Origin: AP-15 sp963790875
Lineage (GTDB): Bacteria; Pseudomonadota; Alphaproteobacteria; ATCC43930; CGMCC-115725
NCBI GenBank assembly: GCA_963790875.1
Contig: CAWBQT010000016.1
Coordinates: forward strand, 124,001 to 188,000
DNA length: 64,000 nt
Reading direction: 5' to 3'
Positions 27,111-35,419 of this stretch are shown here, piece after piece. The notes under the pieces were generated by a model. The model searched no databases. It saw only the letters and a list, made by a program, of their open reading frames with translations, and had not been told where the DNA came from. The position numbers and the translations under genes were made by a program. Position 1 is the first letter of the stretch; each line of letters begins with the position of its first letter.

Positions 27111-27333
27111 AGCTTGCTGCGCCCGTGCAGGTTCCCCGCGCACGCTCACCATCCGAAACGAAGGTGAATCGCATTCGGATCGCAGTATGGTTGAAGTCGA
27201 TCCATTTGCCGATGTGCCAAGGGCCAATCTGCTCCGTGTCTGCAAGCGCCTTCAGCCTGGTCGCAAGCCGACCAACACCGAAAATTCCACCGACGATGGG
27301 AAACGTAATTACGCATCCGTCTAAATTCGTCAT
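27109..27333 (-). CDS. Hypothetical protein, possibly truncated by IS3
   Basis: ATG 27333 follows GAAAGG. The product MTNLDGCVITFPIVGGIFGV ... IGPWHIGKWIDFNHTAIRMR is coherent up to about residue 62, then degrades into the IS3 edge, so the 3' end is probably lost. No family recognised. Confidence 0.4.
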   Translation of the reverse strand: MTNLDGCVITFPIVGGIFGVGRLATRLKALADTEQIGPWHIGKWIDFNHTAIRMRFTFVSDGERARGTCTGAAS

Positions 27334-27533
27334 TGGCGTGACCTTTCTGTAGTGCGATTTTAGCTAACCCGCTTGGCAGGACGCCGTCGCTCTGGAGCGT
27401 ACATTCCCCACCCTGGGGTGCGAGCCACGCGAGCCATGGACGGTGCGCCTGTCGGGACAGCGCGTTTATCGGCTCGTCGAGGGCCGGGACGGCGGTTGCC
27501 ATAGCTGTGGCTCCGCCGGGCTGATCATCATCG

Positions 27534-27731
27534 TTGCTGTTCGGCGGCTGGACGATGGAATCATGCAGTCAGCGCGGGCGGGCTTCGTTGCCGAGGCGGC
27601 TCTCTGCGGAGATGGCCGAGCGTCACGACGCCGAGACGGCCGTCCCCGAATGGCACGAACGGTTTGTGTACGGGCTGCTGCAGCCGGCAGGGAGGATATG
27701 GTCGTCAGCGGGGACGGAGCGCCGGTAACAG
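27534..27731 (+). pseudogene. Possible relic of a small zinc-ribbon protein
   Basis: One frame gives LSAEMAERHDAETAVPEWHERFV; the neighbouring frame continues REDMVVSG and returns to ERR before a stop. This resembles the end of small Cys-rich proteins of the type WxERLVCSRCGSRxxDMVVTGTxR, with both cysteines lost. Weak evidence. Confidence 0.3.
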
Positions 27732-28060
27732 GGCTGGGATACGTCAAGCCTTCGCAGGTCCCTCGACATCTACAAGTGCGGTGGGGGTGACGGATGGCCC
27801 CGCTGAGAGCAGAGATCGCTGAATGGGATCTATGCTGGCCGTATGCGCCAAGCGTGACCGGAAGATGGGGTTAGATGCGATAGACGACGACGGAAAAGGT
27901 GCGCCTGATGAAAGTTAACGCGAGGATTTCCGGCGTTGAGGGGCAGGCAATGCGGCCATCGGTTGCAAACGGGGTCGTTGGGATCGAATGTCGTTTCGTC
28001 GGCACCCGGGGTGAGACTTAAAATTATCTTTTACAGATCACGAATCCAGGGAATGTCGGG

Positions 28061-28270
28061 TTATATTTTATATTTTTTATCCGGGCCAGGCACGAGCGCT
28101 GTATCATGAAACCGCTCGGGCGACATCATCGACCTATTATCCAAACCAGGATCAGCAGACACCACCTCGTCGCCCCCATCTGTCGGAACATTCTTCTTGA
28201 TTTCTGGCTGGTAAGCGTCCCACCATTTGTTGAACCCCTTGGAGCAGCTATCTCTCAGCGAGATATACAT
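28061..28270 (-). CDS. Hypothetical protein in an AT-rich patch (69 aa)
   Basis: MYISLRDSCSKGFNKWWDAY followed by a polar stretch to DKKYKI. Base composition is clearly lower in GC than the flanks, as is the RusA-like gene nearby, pointing to recent acquisition. No family recognised; GAAAGG precedes the ATG at moderate spacing. Confidence 0.4.
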   Translation of the reverse strand: MYISLRDSCSKGFNKWWDAYQPEIKKNVPTDGGDEVVSADPGLDNRSMMSPERFHDTALVPGPDKKYKI

Positions 28271-28337
28271 CAGATAAACCTTTCTTTCAACTTGAGGCCT
28301 GCACCGGCCGAAAGCAGAGCTTCGGGAGGAGTACGTT

Positions 28338-28535
28338 CTAAGCAGGCACGTCCTTTAAAAGATTGCCGGAGTGTTTCAAGCGCGCCGCCGTGTCTTCGAG
28401 CCAAAGAGCATTTTTTTCGAGTAACTGGGCCATCAGTTGATTCAATTCACTCAATGCAAGGACGCGATACTTTGCCGCGCAGACTAGGGCCTGTTCTATT
28501 ATCATCGTGGCCTTGTCGTTGGTTATTGCAACCAT
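28338..28535 (-). CDS. Small helical protein (65 aa)
   Basis: A textbook AAGGAGGGGATCGC ribosome site fixes the ATG at 28535. Product MVAITNDKATMIIEQALVCA ... NQLMAQLLEKNALWLEDTAA is a single or bent amphipathic helix. No family recognised. Motif site 8 lies 105 bp upstream in the same orientation. Confidence 0.6.
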   Translation of the reverse strand: MVAITNDKATMIIEQALVCAAKYRVLALSELNQLMAQLLEKNALWLEDTAARLKHSGNLLKDVPA

Positions 28536-28639
28536 GCGATCCCCTCCTTGATCCGAGGGTGAGCCGTCAACCCTGTCGGCCGATGACCGCTCCCCGCGCC
28601 ACCTGGGCGGCGATAAGTACCAGTGGCAGGCGAGCACGG

Positions 28640-28660
28640 ATAGGTTCGGAAACTACCTAT
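28640..28660 (-). promoter_or_regulatory. Shared upstream motif, site 8
   Basis: Minus strand reads ATAGGTAGTTTCCGAACCTA then T, an almost perfect palindrome. It lies between two divergent genes: 105 bp before the small helical protein and 54 bp before the RusA-like gene. Confidence 0.6.
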
Positions 28661-28713
28661 GGCTGGCCAGATCGGGTAGAATTGAAAAACGGGACCCACC
28701 AGCTGAACCCGTC

Positions 28714-29577
28714 ATGACAGATGCTGCCTATCTGGACTACCTCGCCGCAGAACGCGCCGCCAGTAAGGCTGGTCTCGTTCCCTTTTTAGGTGAATGGCAC
28801 CAGTCGTTCGATATACGGCCTGTTACCTTTTCGGCGGGAGGTGCGGCGCGGCGGGCATTCGCTGAGTCAGTTCATGCGCAACTCGTCAACCGCTTCCTAT
28901 TTTCGAATTTGATTGAGGTGACCATCAATCTTCAACTCGACAGCCAGACGGTAACGGCGAGTGATGCTTATGGCGACGTAGATAATTACTCGAAATCGAT
29001 TAGTGACGCGATGAAGGGTCGAGATGGCGTTTTTATCGACGACTGTCAAATATATCGGCTGAGTGCAGGCTTCGAACTAACCGGGAACGCAGCTTTCGAT
29101 ATCAAGATTAAAGCGACTCTCCCGGAAGAGTACGTGTTGAAAGAAGGCTTGAAGCTATATGGTATGCCCGATGGTCTCTACTATCCGCAGGCCACTGCCG
29201 TCTGGGAAGAGGGTAAGGTCGACCACCTTGACAAATTTAACACCTTCGGTGACTTGCTCATCCTGGAGACAATGACTCGGAACAAAACGGCGATGCGTCA
29301 CCGTCTTCGATCAGCCGGGTTAAGCAAACTAAGGGCATTTCAAACGGCCCGGCCGACGACGCCACTGCAACTCGGGATACACCGATCACGCGCTGTCGCA
29401 AGCGAGCTTGAAATCGTCGAGCACGAGGATTGGCGCGCTGCCTACACAGAGTTTGCGAGAGCTGATGGCGACCGGATCGCCGAGATCGAACGGGAAATGC
29501 GCGAATATGCCCGCGTGATCAACGAAACCGGCGACCACCTGGGTAAGCTACTGGGGAGGCAGGCGCAAAAATCTTGA
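28714..29577 (+). CDS. RusA-like Holliday-junction resolvase domain protein with long C-terminal extension
   Basis: A 287-residue protein. The core at about residues 86-109 reads GDVDNYSKSISDAMKGRDGV then FIDDCQI. RusA uses Asp70, Asp72 and Asp91 with Lys76; here D-x-D-N-x-x-x-K gives the same order, and the third Asp sits 21 residues after the first, as in RusA. E. coli RusA is only about 120 residues; this protein has about 85 extra residues before the core and 150 after it, without recognised motifs but with a charged helical end (IAEIEREMREYARVINETGD). Codon use is markedly AT-richer than that of neighbours. Not next to phage genes. Nuclease activity is inferred. Confidence 0.65.
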   Translation: MTDAAYLDYLAAERAASKAGLVPFLGEWHQSFDIRPVTFSAGGAARRAFAESVHAQLVNRFLFSNLIEVTINLQLDSQTVTASDAYGDVDNYSKSISDAMKGRDGVFIDDCQIYRLSAGFELTGNAAFDIKIKATLPEEYVLKEGLKLYGMPDGLYYPQATAVWEEGKVDHLDKFNTFGDLLILETMTRNKTAMRHRLRSAGLSKLRAFQTARPTTPLQLGIHRSRAVASELEIVEHEDWRAAYTEFARADGDRIAEIEREMREYARVINETGDHLGKLLGRQAQKS

Positions 29578-29659
29578 GTTCTTGGATATGTGGCGCGCGC
29601 GCAAGCGAGGCGGCTTCTGACGAAGGCGTAAACACACGTCTGTCAACAGGATGCCCTTG

Positions 29660-29857
29660 TCATGAGCGGGTCTGAACTCTGGATGAATACCACCATGGAA
29701 GCGCCCGTATGGTTATGCCTGCGGCTACTACCATCATCAGGGCCGCCACCACGCAGGCAGGCACGTCCCCCATTGGCCAAGCAAAGGCAAGGATCGTACC
29801 CGCAACCAGCGCCAACAGAACGGCAGGGTGATCCAGTAGCCAAAAATAGCGGTTCAT
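29660..29857 (-). CDS. Two-helix membrane protein (65 aa)
   Basis: Start MNRYFWLLDHPAVLLALVAG after GAGGCGAAA; a second helix is ACVVAALMMVVAAGITIRA. No family recognised. The earlier start at 29887 adds a charged leader that would disturb the first helix topology. Confidence 0.5.
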   Translation of the reverse strand: MNRYFWLLDHPAVLLALVAGTILAFAWPMGDVPACVVAALMMVVAAGITIRALPWWYSSRVQTRS

Positions 29858-30251
29858 TTTCGCCTCGTCATGACACAATTTCTCCACAACAACCGCAGTA
29901 TAACTTTGCGGTTTTCTCAGAGCTTTTCCGATTGTGAGAAACCATTAAACAAATGGTGATGAAATGCCGGATAGCAAGCGGATATTTTAGCATCAGAAAA
30001 GTTTCGACGCACCTCCTTGGCCGGCGGTCAGCACTGCGCCCTCCGCTCGTCTGCTGCCCAATGCGGGAGGAGAGGTGGCATTATCGGAGTGCCGGGGAAT
30101 CCGCATTCTCTCTCAGCCTCTCAGACGAGTGCGCACCGATGGCAATGTCGGGCATAAGGAAACGGGCGGGCCATGGCCGTTTGGGTCGGAAGCCGAAGCT
30201 CGAACATGTGGCTTGACGGCGGCCTCCCGACGACAGAAAGGGTCTTCACCT
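29858..30251. other. Intergenic, nothing recognised
   Basis: No gene, repeat or shared motif seen. The long frame running into the hemolysin III gene from 30075 is not homologous-looking before 30252. Confidence 0.5.
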
Positions 30252-30917
30252 ATGGATAGGTCGTCGAGGGGCATTCGTCCCTCCAAAGCGGTTGGCGAAC
30301 TTGCCGCGGACAGAGCCGTACATTTGGCTGGCATCACTCTTGGTATCGTCGGCTCAGTCGGCCTGGTGAGTGTCGCTTCCGCGGTGGCTAATCGCTCAGT
30401 CCTGCCTGCGGTCCTGATCTATGCGGCTTGCCTCCTCGCCATGCTGTTCTGCTCGGCGGCTTACAACCATGCCACCGCCTCGCCCCGGCGCGAATTCCTG
30501 CGGCGCCGCGACCACGCCTCGATCTTTCTGATGATCGCCGGCACCTATACCCCGTTGACGACCTGCCGGCTGCATGGCGCCTGGGCGGTCGGCATGACCG
30601 CGGCGGTCTGGGCGGGGGCGATCGGCGGTGCTGTCACCAAGCTCGCTTCTCCGCGCCGAATCGAACGCTTTTCGACCGGTCTTTATCTCGCACTCGGGTG
30701 GCTGATTTTGGTGGGGATCCGACCGCTGCTCGATGTCGTCGAACCGACGACCGTCATACTGATTGCCCTTGGTGGCGTGCTCTATTCGATCGGCTCCGGT
30801 ATTCATCTGTGGCGGTCGCTGCCGTATCACAATGTGATCTGGCACGGTCTGGTGCTGCTCGCAGCTGGTTGTCATTATGGAGCGATCCTGTACGGCGTCG
30901 TCCTCACGAAATCTTAG
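30252..30917 (+). CDS. Hemolysin III/PAQR-family membrane protein
   Basis: A 221-residue seven-helix protein. The family signature is present: ERAADRAVHL-like GELAADRAVHLAGITLGIVG, FCSAAYNHA, RRRDHASIFLMIAGTYTPLT with the conserved Ser/His/Asp metal residues, and HNVIWHGLVLLAAGCHYGAI. Bacterial members were named for a Bacillus cereus pore-forming activity; a hydrolase role analogous to PAQR receptors is also proposed. ATG at 30252 with AAAGGG upstream. Confidence 0.88.
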   Translation: MDRSSRGIRPSKAVGELAADRAVHLAGITLGIVGSVGLVSVASAVANRSVLPAVLIYAACLLAMLFCSAAYNHATASPRREFLRRRDHASIFLMIAGTYTPLTTCRLHGAWAVGMTAAVWAGAIGGAVTKLASPRRIERFSTGLYLALGWLILVGIRPLLDVVEPTTVILIALGGVLYSIGSGIHLWRSLPYHNVIWHGLVLLAAGCHYGAILYGVVLTKS

Positions 30918-30950
30918 GCACCCGCCCCCTTCGCGACGGGTGAGCCGAAA

Positions 30951-31217
30951 TCAAAGCATTCGTTTGCGGAAGAAAGCGTGGTAGAGCGCCAGAAGGATGA
31001 CAGCGCCGATGACGGCGGCGCCCGCGCTGTAAACGGTGCTGATGTCGAAACCCGTCATGCCGGTGCCGCCGAAAAGGTTGAATAGCCAGCCGCCGACGAC
31101 CGCGCCGACGATGCCGAGCAGAATGTCGACGACGGTACCCTCGCCGGTGGTGCTGACGATCTTGCTCGCGATGACGCCCAGCCCCAGCCCCAGCAGAATC
31201 CAAACGATCATGGACAT
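30951..31217 (-). CDS. GlsB/YeaQ/YmgE family stress membrane protein
   Basis: An 88-residue protein with three hydrophobic helices: MSMIVWILLGLGLGVIASKI, TVVDILLGIVGAVVGGWLF and GAAVIGAVILLALYHAF. GIVGAxxGG is the family mark (transglycosylase-associated protein, PF04226). Typically induced by stress; role unknown. AGGAGCGGCGT before the ATG. A weak version of the shared motif is at 31308-31323. Confidence 0.88.
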   Translation of the reverse strand: MSMIVWILLGLGLGVIASKIVSTTGEGTVVDILLGIVGAVVGGWLFNLFGGTGMTGFDISTVYSAGAAVIGAVILLALYHAFFRKRML

Positions 31218-31640
31218 ACGCCGCTCCTGACTTTCTGCCTATCAAACTGAGGCAGGTTGGGCCGGCTTCGTTCGTGGCTACCACACCCCGCGGCGGTGGT
31301 TATAACATCGGCGGAATACTCGGAGTTATCCTGATCGTCGTTCTGATCGCGTGTGGCCGCTGCGTGGTGCAGGATACCCTCAGCGGCTTCTGAAACCCAC
31401 TTATGCGACGAGCCGGACGATGCAGCATTATGCCGCGAAGAGCGACAGCGACCGCTTTCATCACATCCTCCAGGCAAGGAGCACTCTCTTCCGCATACTC
31501 GCCCCGACACACGGCGCGCTCTAACAATTTCGATGTAACTACGCCGCGGATCACCCTGGCAGTCGCAGGTGATCCAAATCATTGAAACCGTTCGCTTCGT
31601 CGACGACGATTGACCGCCACTTGCCGAACGAGGAAAAACC
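31218..31640. other. Intergenic; weak motif copy only
   Basis: Short open frames exist on both strands (for example a 39-residue single-helix peptide at 31274-31393) but lack ribosome sites. Contains the weak motif copy at 31308-31323. Confidence 0.4.
31308..31323 (-). promoter_or_regulatory. Shared upstream motif, weak copy
   Basis: Minus strand reads CCGAGTATTCCGCCGA: GAGTA and TTCCG are present but two bases are missing between them. About 90 bp upstream of GlsB, the usual distance. Confidence 0.35.
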
Positions 31641-33377
31641 GTGGAATACCACGCCGAGGTGCTGAGCGGAGGGGTATGGCACCCGCGGCTGCCGGACTGG
31701 CGGGATCTCGCTTCGATATTGCTGGTGCTCGGCGTCGTAATCCTCGCGGGCGTCGGCGCACATCAGATGGTGACCCCGTTCGTCGCCGAGCATCAGCCGG
31801 AGATCTCGCTCTCGCCAGCGGCGCTGCCGCTCTACACGCTCCGCACCGTGATGCGGATGCTGGCGGCACTCGTCGCATCGCTGATTTTCACCTTCACCTA
31901 CGCGACGCTGGCGGCCAAGAGCCGCCGGGCGGAAACGATATTGATCCCGATGCTGGACGTGCTGCAATCGGTCCCGATCCTGGGTTACCTTTCTTTCACG
32001 GTCGTGTTCTTTGTTTCCCTGTTTCCAGGCAACGTATTGGGACCGGAGCTTGCGGCGATCTTCGCGATCTTCACGAGCCAAGCCTGGAACATGGCCTTCA
32101 GCTTTTACCAGTCGCTGCGGACCATCCCCAGCGATCTCGATGAGGCGAGCCGCAGCTTCCGCGCCTCGGGTTGGCAGCGCTTCTGGCGCCTCGACGTCCC
32201 GTTTGCCATGCCCGGGCTCATCTGGAACATGATGATGTCGATGTCGGGCGGCTGGTTCTTCGTTGTGGCTGCCGAAGCCATCTCGGTCGGCAACCTCCAG
32301 ATCGCGCTTCCCGGTGTCGGCTCCTATGTTGCGAAGGCCATCGAGCAGCGCGATCTCACGGCCGTCGGTTGGGCGATTGCCGCGATGACGATCGCGATCC
32401 TCCTCTACGATCAGCTGCTGTTCCGTCCGCTGGTCGCCTGGGCCGACAAATTCCGCTTCGAGCAGACCGCGGCCTTGGTGACGCCAAGAAGCTGGGTGCT
32501 CGAGCTCTTTCGGCGATCAAGGATGGTAGCTCACCTCAGCGGGCCGATCGGTATGCGCTTGCACAGGGCCGCGCGGGCTCCGCTCGCTCTTCCCGGGCGC
32601 GTTCGTCGGGCGAAGAACTGGTCGCCGCCCCGTCGCGTCGTCGATGTCGTGTGGTATGGCCTGCTTACCTGCATTATCGTCTATGTCGGCTGGTTACTTC
32701 TGCGGTATGTCCGATCGGCACTCTCCTGGGGTGATCTGAAAACCGCCGCGAGCGACGGGGCTCTCACGCTGTTGCGCGTCGTCATCCTTGTCGCGCTCGC
32801 ATCGATGATTTGGGTTCCGATCGGCGTCGGCGTGGGCCTGCGGCCGAAGCTGCGGGAGAGAGTCCAACCGATCGCCCAATTTCTCGCGGCCTTTCCGGCC
32901 AACCTTTTTTTCCCGGTGGCGGTCTTTTTGATCCTGCGGTTCGACCTCGCGCCCAAAATCTGGCTCTGCCCGCTGATGATACTTGGCACGCAATGGTACA
33001 TTCTGTTCAACGTCATCGCCGGCGCCAGCGCCTTTCCGAGCGATTTCAGGGAGGCTGCCGCGAGCTTCCGTGTCCGGCCCTGGCGCTGGTGGCGCGAGGT
33101 CATGCTACCGGGGATCTTCCCCTATTACGTAACCGGCGCGATCACCGCCTCCGGGGGCGCCTGGAATGCGAGCATCGTTTCGGAGGCCGTCAGCTGGGGA
33201 TCGACGAAGCTCAGCGCCGGGGGCCTGGGTGCCTATATCGCGCAGATGACCGAGGCCGGCGATTTCCCGCGGATCGCGCTTGGCGTCGCCGTCATGTCGG
33301 TGCTCGTCATCGTCATGAATCGGCTTCTGTGGCGGCCGCTCTACGCCTTCGGCGAACGTCGGACACGGCTCGATTGA
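31641..33377 (+). CDS. ABC transporter permease, fused double-domain (nitrate/sulfonate-type)
   Basis: A 578-residue permease carrying two BPD_transp_1 units. The first EAA-type loop is EASRSFRASGWQRFWRLDVP (about residues 172-191), the second EAAASFRVRPWRWWREVMLP (about residues 472-491). About twelve membrane helices are predicted by eye. GTG 31641 follows GAGGAAA. Such fused permeases work with the ATPase encoded 8 bp downstream, importing taurine/nitrate-like or other organic anions; no periplasmic binding protein is encoded nearby, so the substrate cannot be deduced. Confidence 0.88.
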   Translation: MEYHAEVLSGGVWHPRLPDWRDLASILLVLGVVILAGVGAHQMVTPFVAEHQPEISLSPAALPLYTLRTVMRMLAALVASLIFTFTYATLAAKSRRAETILIPMLDVLQSVPILGYLSFTVVFFVSLFPGNVLGPELAAIFAIFTSQAWNMAFSFYQSLRTIPSDLDEASRSFRASGWQRFWRLDVPFAMPGLIWNMMMSMSGGWFFVVAAEAISVGNLQIALPGVGSYVAKAIEQRDLTAVGWAIAAMTIAILLYDQLLFRPLVAWADKFRFEQTAALVTPRSWVLELFRRSRMVAHLSGPIGMRLHRAARAPLALPGRVRRAKNWSPPRRVVDVVWYGLLTCIIVYVGWLLLRYVRSALSWGDLKTAASDGALTLLRVVILVALASMIWVPIGVGVGLRPKLRERVQPIAQFLAAFPANLFFPVAVFLILRFDLAPKIWLCPLMILGTQWYILFNVIAGASAFPSDFREAAASFRVRPWRWWREVMLPGIFPYYVTGAITASGGAWNASIVSEAVSWGSTKLSAGGLGAYIAQMTEAGDFPRIALGVAVMSVLVIVMNRLLWRPLYAFGERRTRLD

Positions 33378-33385
33378 GGGACGCC

Positions 33386-34693
33386 ATGCCGACGCAAAAA
33401 GAACCCGCGATCATCGAGCTGCGCAATGTCTGCAAAGCCTTCGCCAAGACGACCGGGGAGCCGCTCTCCGTCCTTAGAGACATCACCATCTCGATAACCG
33501 AGGGAGAAATTTTAGGCCTGCTCGGCCGCTCCGGGTCCGGAAAGTCGACCTTGCTGCGCATTGCCGGCGGGCTCATCGAGCCGACCACCGGCGCGGTGCT
33601 CTACCGCGGGGTGCCGCTTGCCGGCCCCGCCGAGGGCATCGCCGTGGTGTTTCAGACCTTCGCCCTGTATCCCTGGCTCACCGTCCTGGACAATGTCGAA
33701 CTCGGTCTCGACGCGCTGCGACTGTCGGCGGCCGAGGTGCGTCGCCGGGCGATGGCGGCGATCGATTTGATCGGCCTCGACGGGTTTCAATCTGCCTACC
33801 CGCGCGAGCTTTCAGGCGGGATGCGCCAACGGGTCGGCTTTGCGCGGGCGACCGTCGCCGATCCCATTTTGCTGCTGATGGATGAGCCGTTTTCGGCGCT
33901 CGACGTGTTGACGGCCGAAACCCTGCGGACCGATTTCCTCGATCTCTGGACCGCACATAAGCTGCCGACAAAGGCCGTGCTCATGGTCACGCACAACATC
34001 GAGGAGGCAGTTGCGATGTGCGACCGGATTCTTGTCCTCGGCGCGAACCCCGGACACATCGCTGCCGAGATCCCGGTATCCTTGCCGCAGCCGCGCGACC
34101 GGCTCGACACGGCGTTCCGCGCCATCGTGGACGAAATCTATTCGATCCTCACCTCGCGCATCACGGAAGCGATCGGCGCGCAAAGCCAGGTCCATGGCGG
34201 CCTGGCGCAACCTCTGCGGCCGGTCTCGATCGACCGGATTGGCGGCTTCGTCGAAACCTTGGTCGCGCCGCCATACGGAGGGCATGCCGAGCTGGCCAAG
34301 ATTGCCGGGTCTCTCACCCTCGTAATCAACGATCTTTTTCCGATTGCCGCCGCCCTGCACATTCTCGACTTCGCGGAGCTCAAGGATGGCGCTATTGCGA
34401 TGACCGCAGCCGGCTTCATCTTCGCCCAGAGCGATACGGAGGAGCGCAAGCGGCTGTTCCGAGAGCATCTGATCCACTTCGTACCGCTCGCCGCCCACAT
34501 TCGCCAAGTGATCGACGAGCGAGAGGATCACCAACCACCGCGGGCCCGGTTCGAGCTCGAACTCCAGGATCACCTGACCGAGAACGACGCCGCCAGCACC
34601 CTGCAGACGATCATTGATTGGGGTCGGTATGGCGAATTGTTCACCTACGATGACCGGGCGCGGACATTTGGCCCCGACCACTCGCAGAGGTGA
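33386..34693 (+). CDS. ABC transporter ATP-binding protein with AAA-associated C-terminal domain
   Basis: A 435-residue protein. The nucleotide-binding domain has Walker A GRSGSGKSTL (about residue 51), Q-loop FQTFALYP, signature LSGGMRQRVGFAR, Walker B LLLMDEPFSALD and H-loop VTHN. From about residue 270 an AAA-associated C-terminal domain (VSIDRIGGFVETLVAPPYGG, HAELAKIAGSLTLVINDLFP) replaces the usual end; in related importers it is thought to regulate transport. Starts 8 bp after the permease stop; together they form a two-gene operon. Confidence 0.9.
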   Translation: MPTQKEPAIIELRNVCKAFAKTTGEPLSVLRDITISITEGEILGLLGRSGSGKSTLLRIAGGLIEPTTGAVLYRGVPLAGPAEGIAVVFQTFALYPWLTVLDNVELGLDALRLSAAEVRRRAMAAIDLIGLDGFQSAYPRELSGGMRQRVGFARATVADPILLLMDEPFSALDVLTAETLRTDFLDLWTAHKLPTKAVLMVTHNIEEAVAMCDRILVLGANPGHIAAEIPVSLPQPRDRLDTAFRAIVDEIYSILTSRITEAIGAQSQVHGGLAQPLRPVSIDRIGGFVETLVAPPYGGHAELAKIAGSLTLVINDLFPIAAALHILDFAELKDGAIAMTAAGFIFAQSDTEERKRLFREHLIHFVPLAAHIRQVIDEREDHQPPRARFELELQDHLTENDAASTLQTIIDWGRYGELFTYDDRARTFGPDHSQR

Positions 34694-34765
34694 CCCCCCT
34701 AAAATCGGGCGGACGACGGATGGGCGCCAGGAGCACGGCGTGACCGCAGCCGACATCGCCTGCGA

Positions 34766-34965
34766 TCAGCATCGGGAATGCTTCTTCCAGAATTGCTGGA
34801 TCTGTTCCAGGGACTGTCCCTTGGTCTCCGGCACACGGAAGTAGATCCATACCCAGGCGAGGCCGCAGAACAGCGCGAACAGGCAGAAGGCCAATGCATG
34901 GCCGACCGCCCCCATCAGCGTCAGGAAGAACTGGCTGACCAGGAAGGCCGAACGGTAGCAGTCGG
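34766..34965 (-). pseudogene. C-terminal fragment of an MFS sugar-porter
   Basis: Minus strand reads FLVSQFFLTLMGAVGHALAF, then FRVPETKGQSLEQIQQFWKK before a TGA. PETKG is the hallmark at the end of sugar-porter family transporters. Only about 60 residues survive; upstream the sequence is unrelated. Confidence 0.75.
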
Positions 34966-35186
34966 CAACGCGCGCGCGGCAACCTCGGAAACCGCGCTGA
35001 TCCGAACGCGGCAGATCACTCTCGGCCGATGAGCAGATTTAGCTTCGACGACGTAGTCATTCAGTCGCGGATAAGTGGCCCATGGCCTGGCGCCACACGT
35101 CGACCCGGCTGAGCCCGCCGCGGTTGGCCGTGCTGCCGCCTCGCCTGCCTGCTCTTGCTCGCATCCGCCCCGAGGGCGCGGCCGAA

Positions 35187-35208
35187 CTGAGTATTTTCCG
35201 AGGCTCCC
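35187..35208 (+). promoter_or_regulatory. Shared upstream motif, site 9
   Basis: Reads CTGAGTATTTTCCGAGGCTC then CC. It is 212 bp before the phosphoketolase start, the longest spacing among the good sites. Confidence 0.55.
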
Positions 35209-35419
35209 GTTGGCGAGGTTGCGACCGTAAATTCGGGTCAGGTGATGCCTCGATCGGGACGGTGGTTCGGCTTGCGCTGGCTTATCTACCGTGACGCGCA
35301 TGGCGCGGTATGAGTTTTGCGTTAGCGTTGTCGCGATTCGCAGAACCGGCCATGCCGCCTACGCGCTGCTCGCTCATCGTAACTGAAGGCTGAAGCGTTA
35401 CACACACGGAGCCACGAGA

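Larger units (their letters stand above)
34694..35419. other. Intergenic with an MFS relic and motif site 9
   Basis: Apart from the sugar-transporter fragment (34766-34965) and the motif at 35187-35208, no gene is recognisable. The phosphoketolase promoter must lie in the right half. Confidence 0.5.

Noticed and set aside
31274..31393. 39-residue single-helix peptide on the plus strand
   Set aside because: No ribosome site, and it overlaps the weak motif copy that points to the GlsB gene on the other strand.
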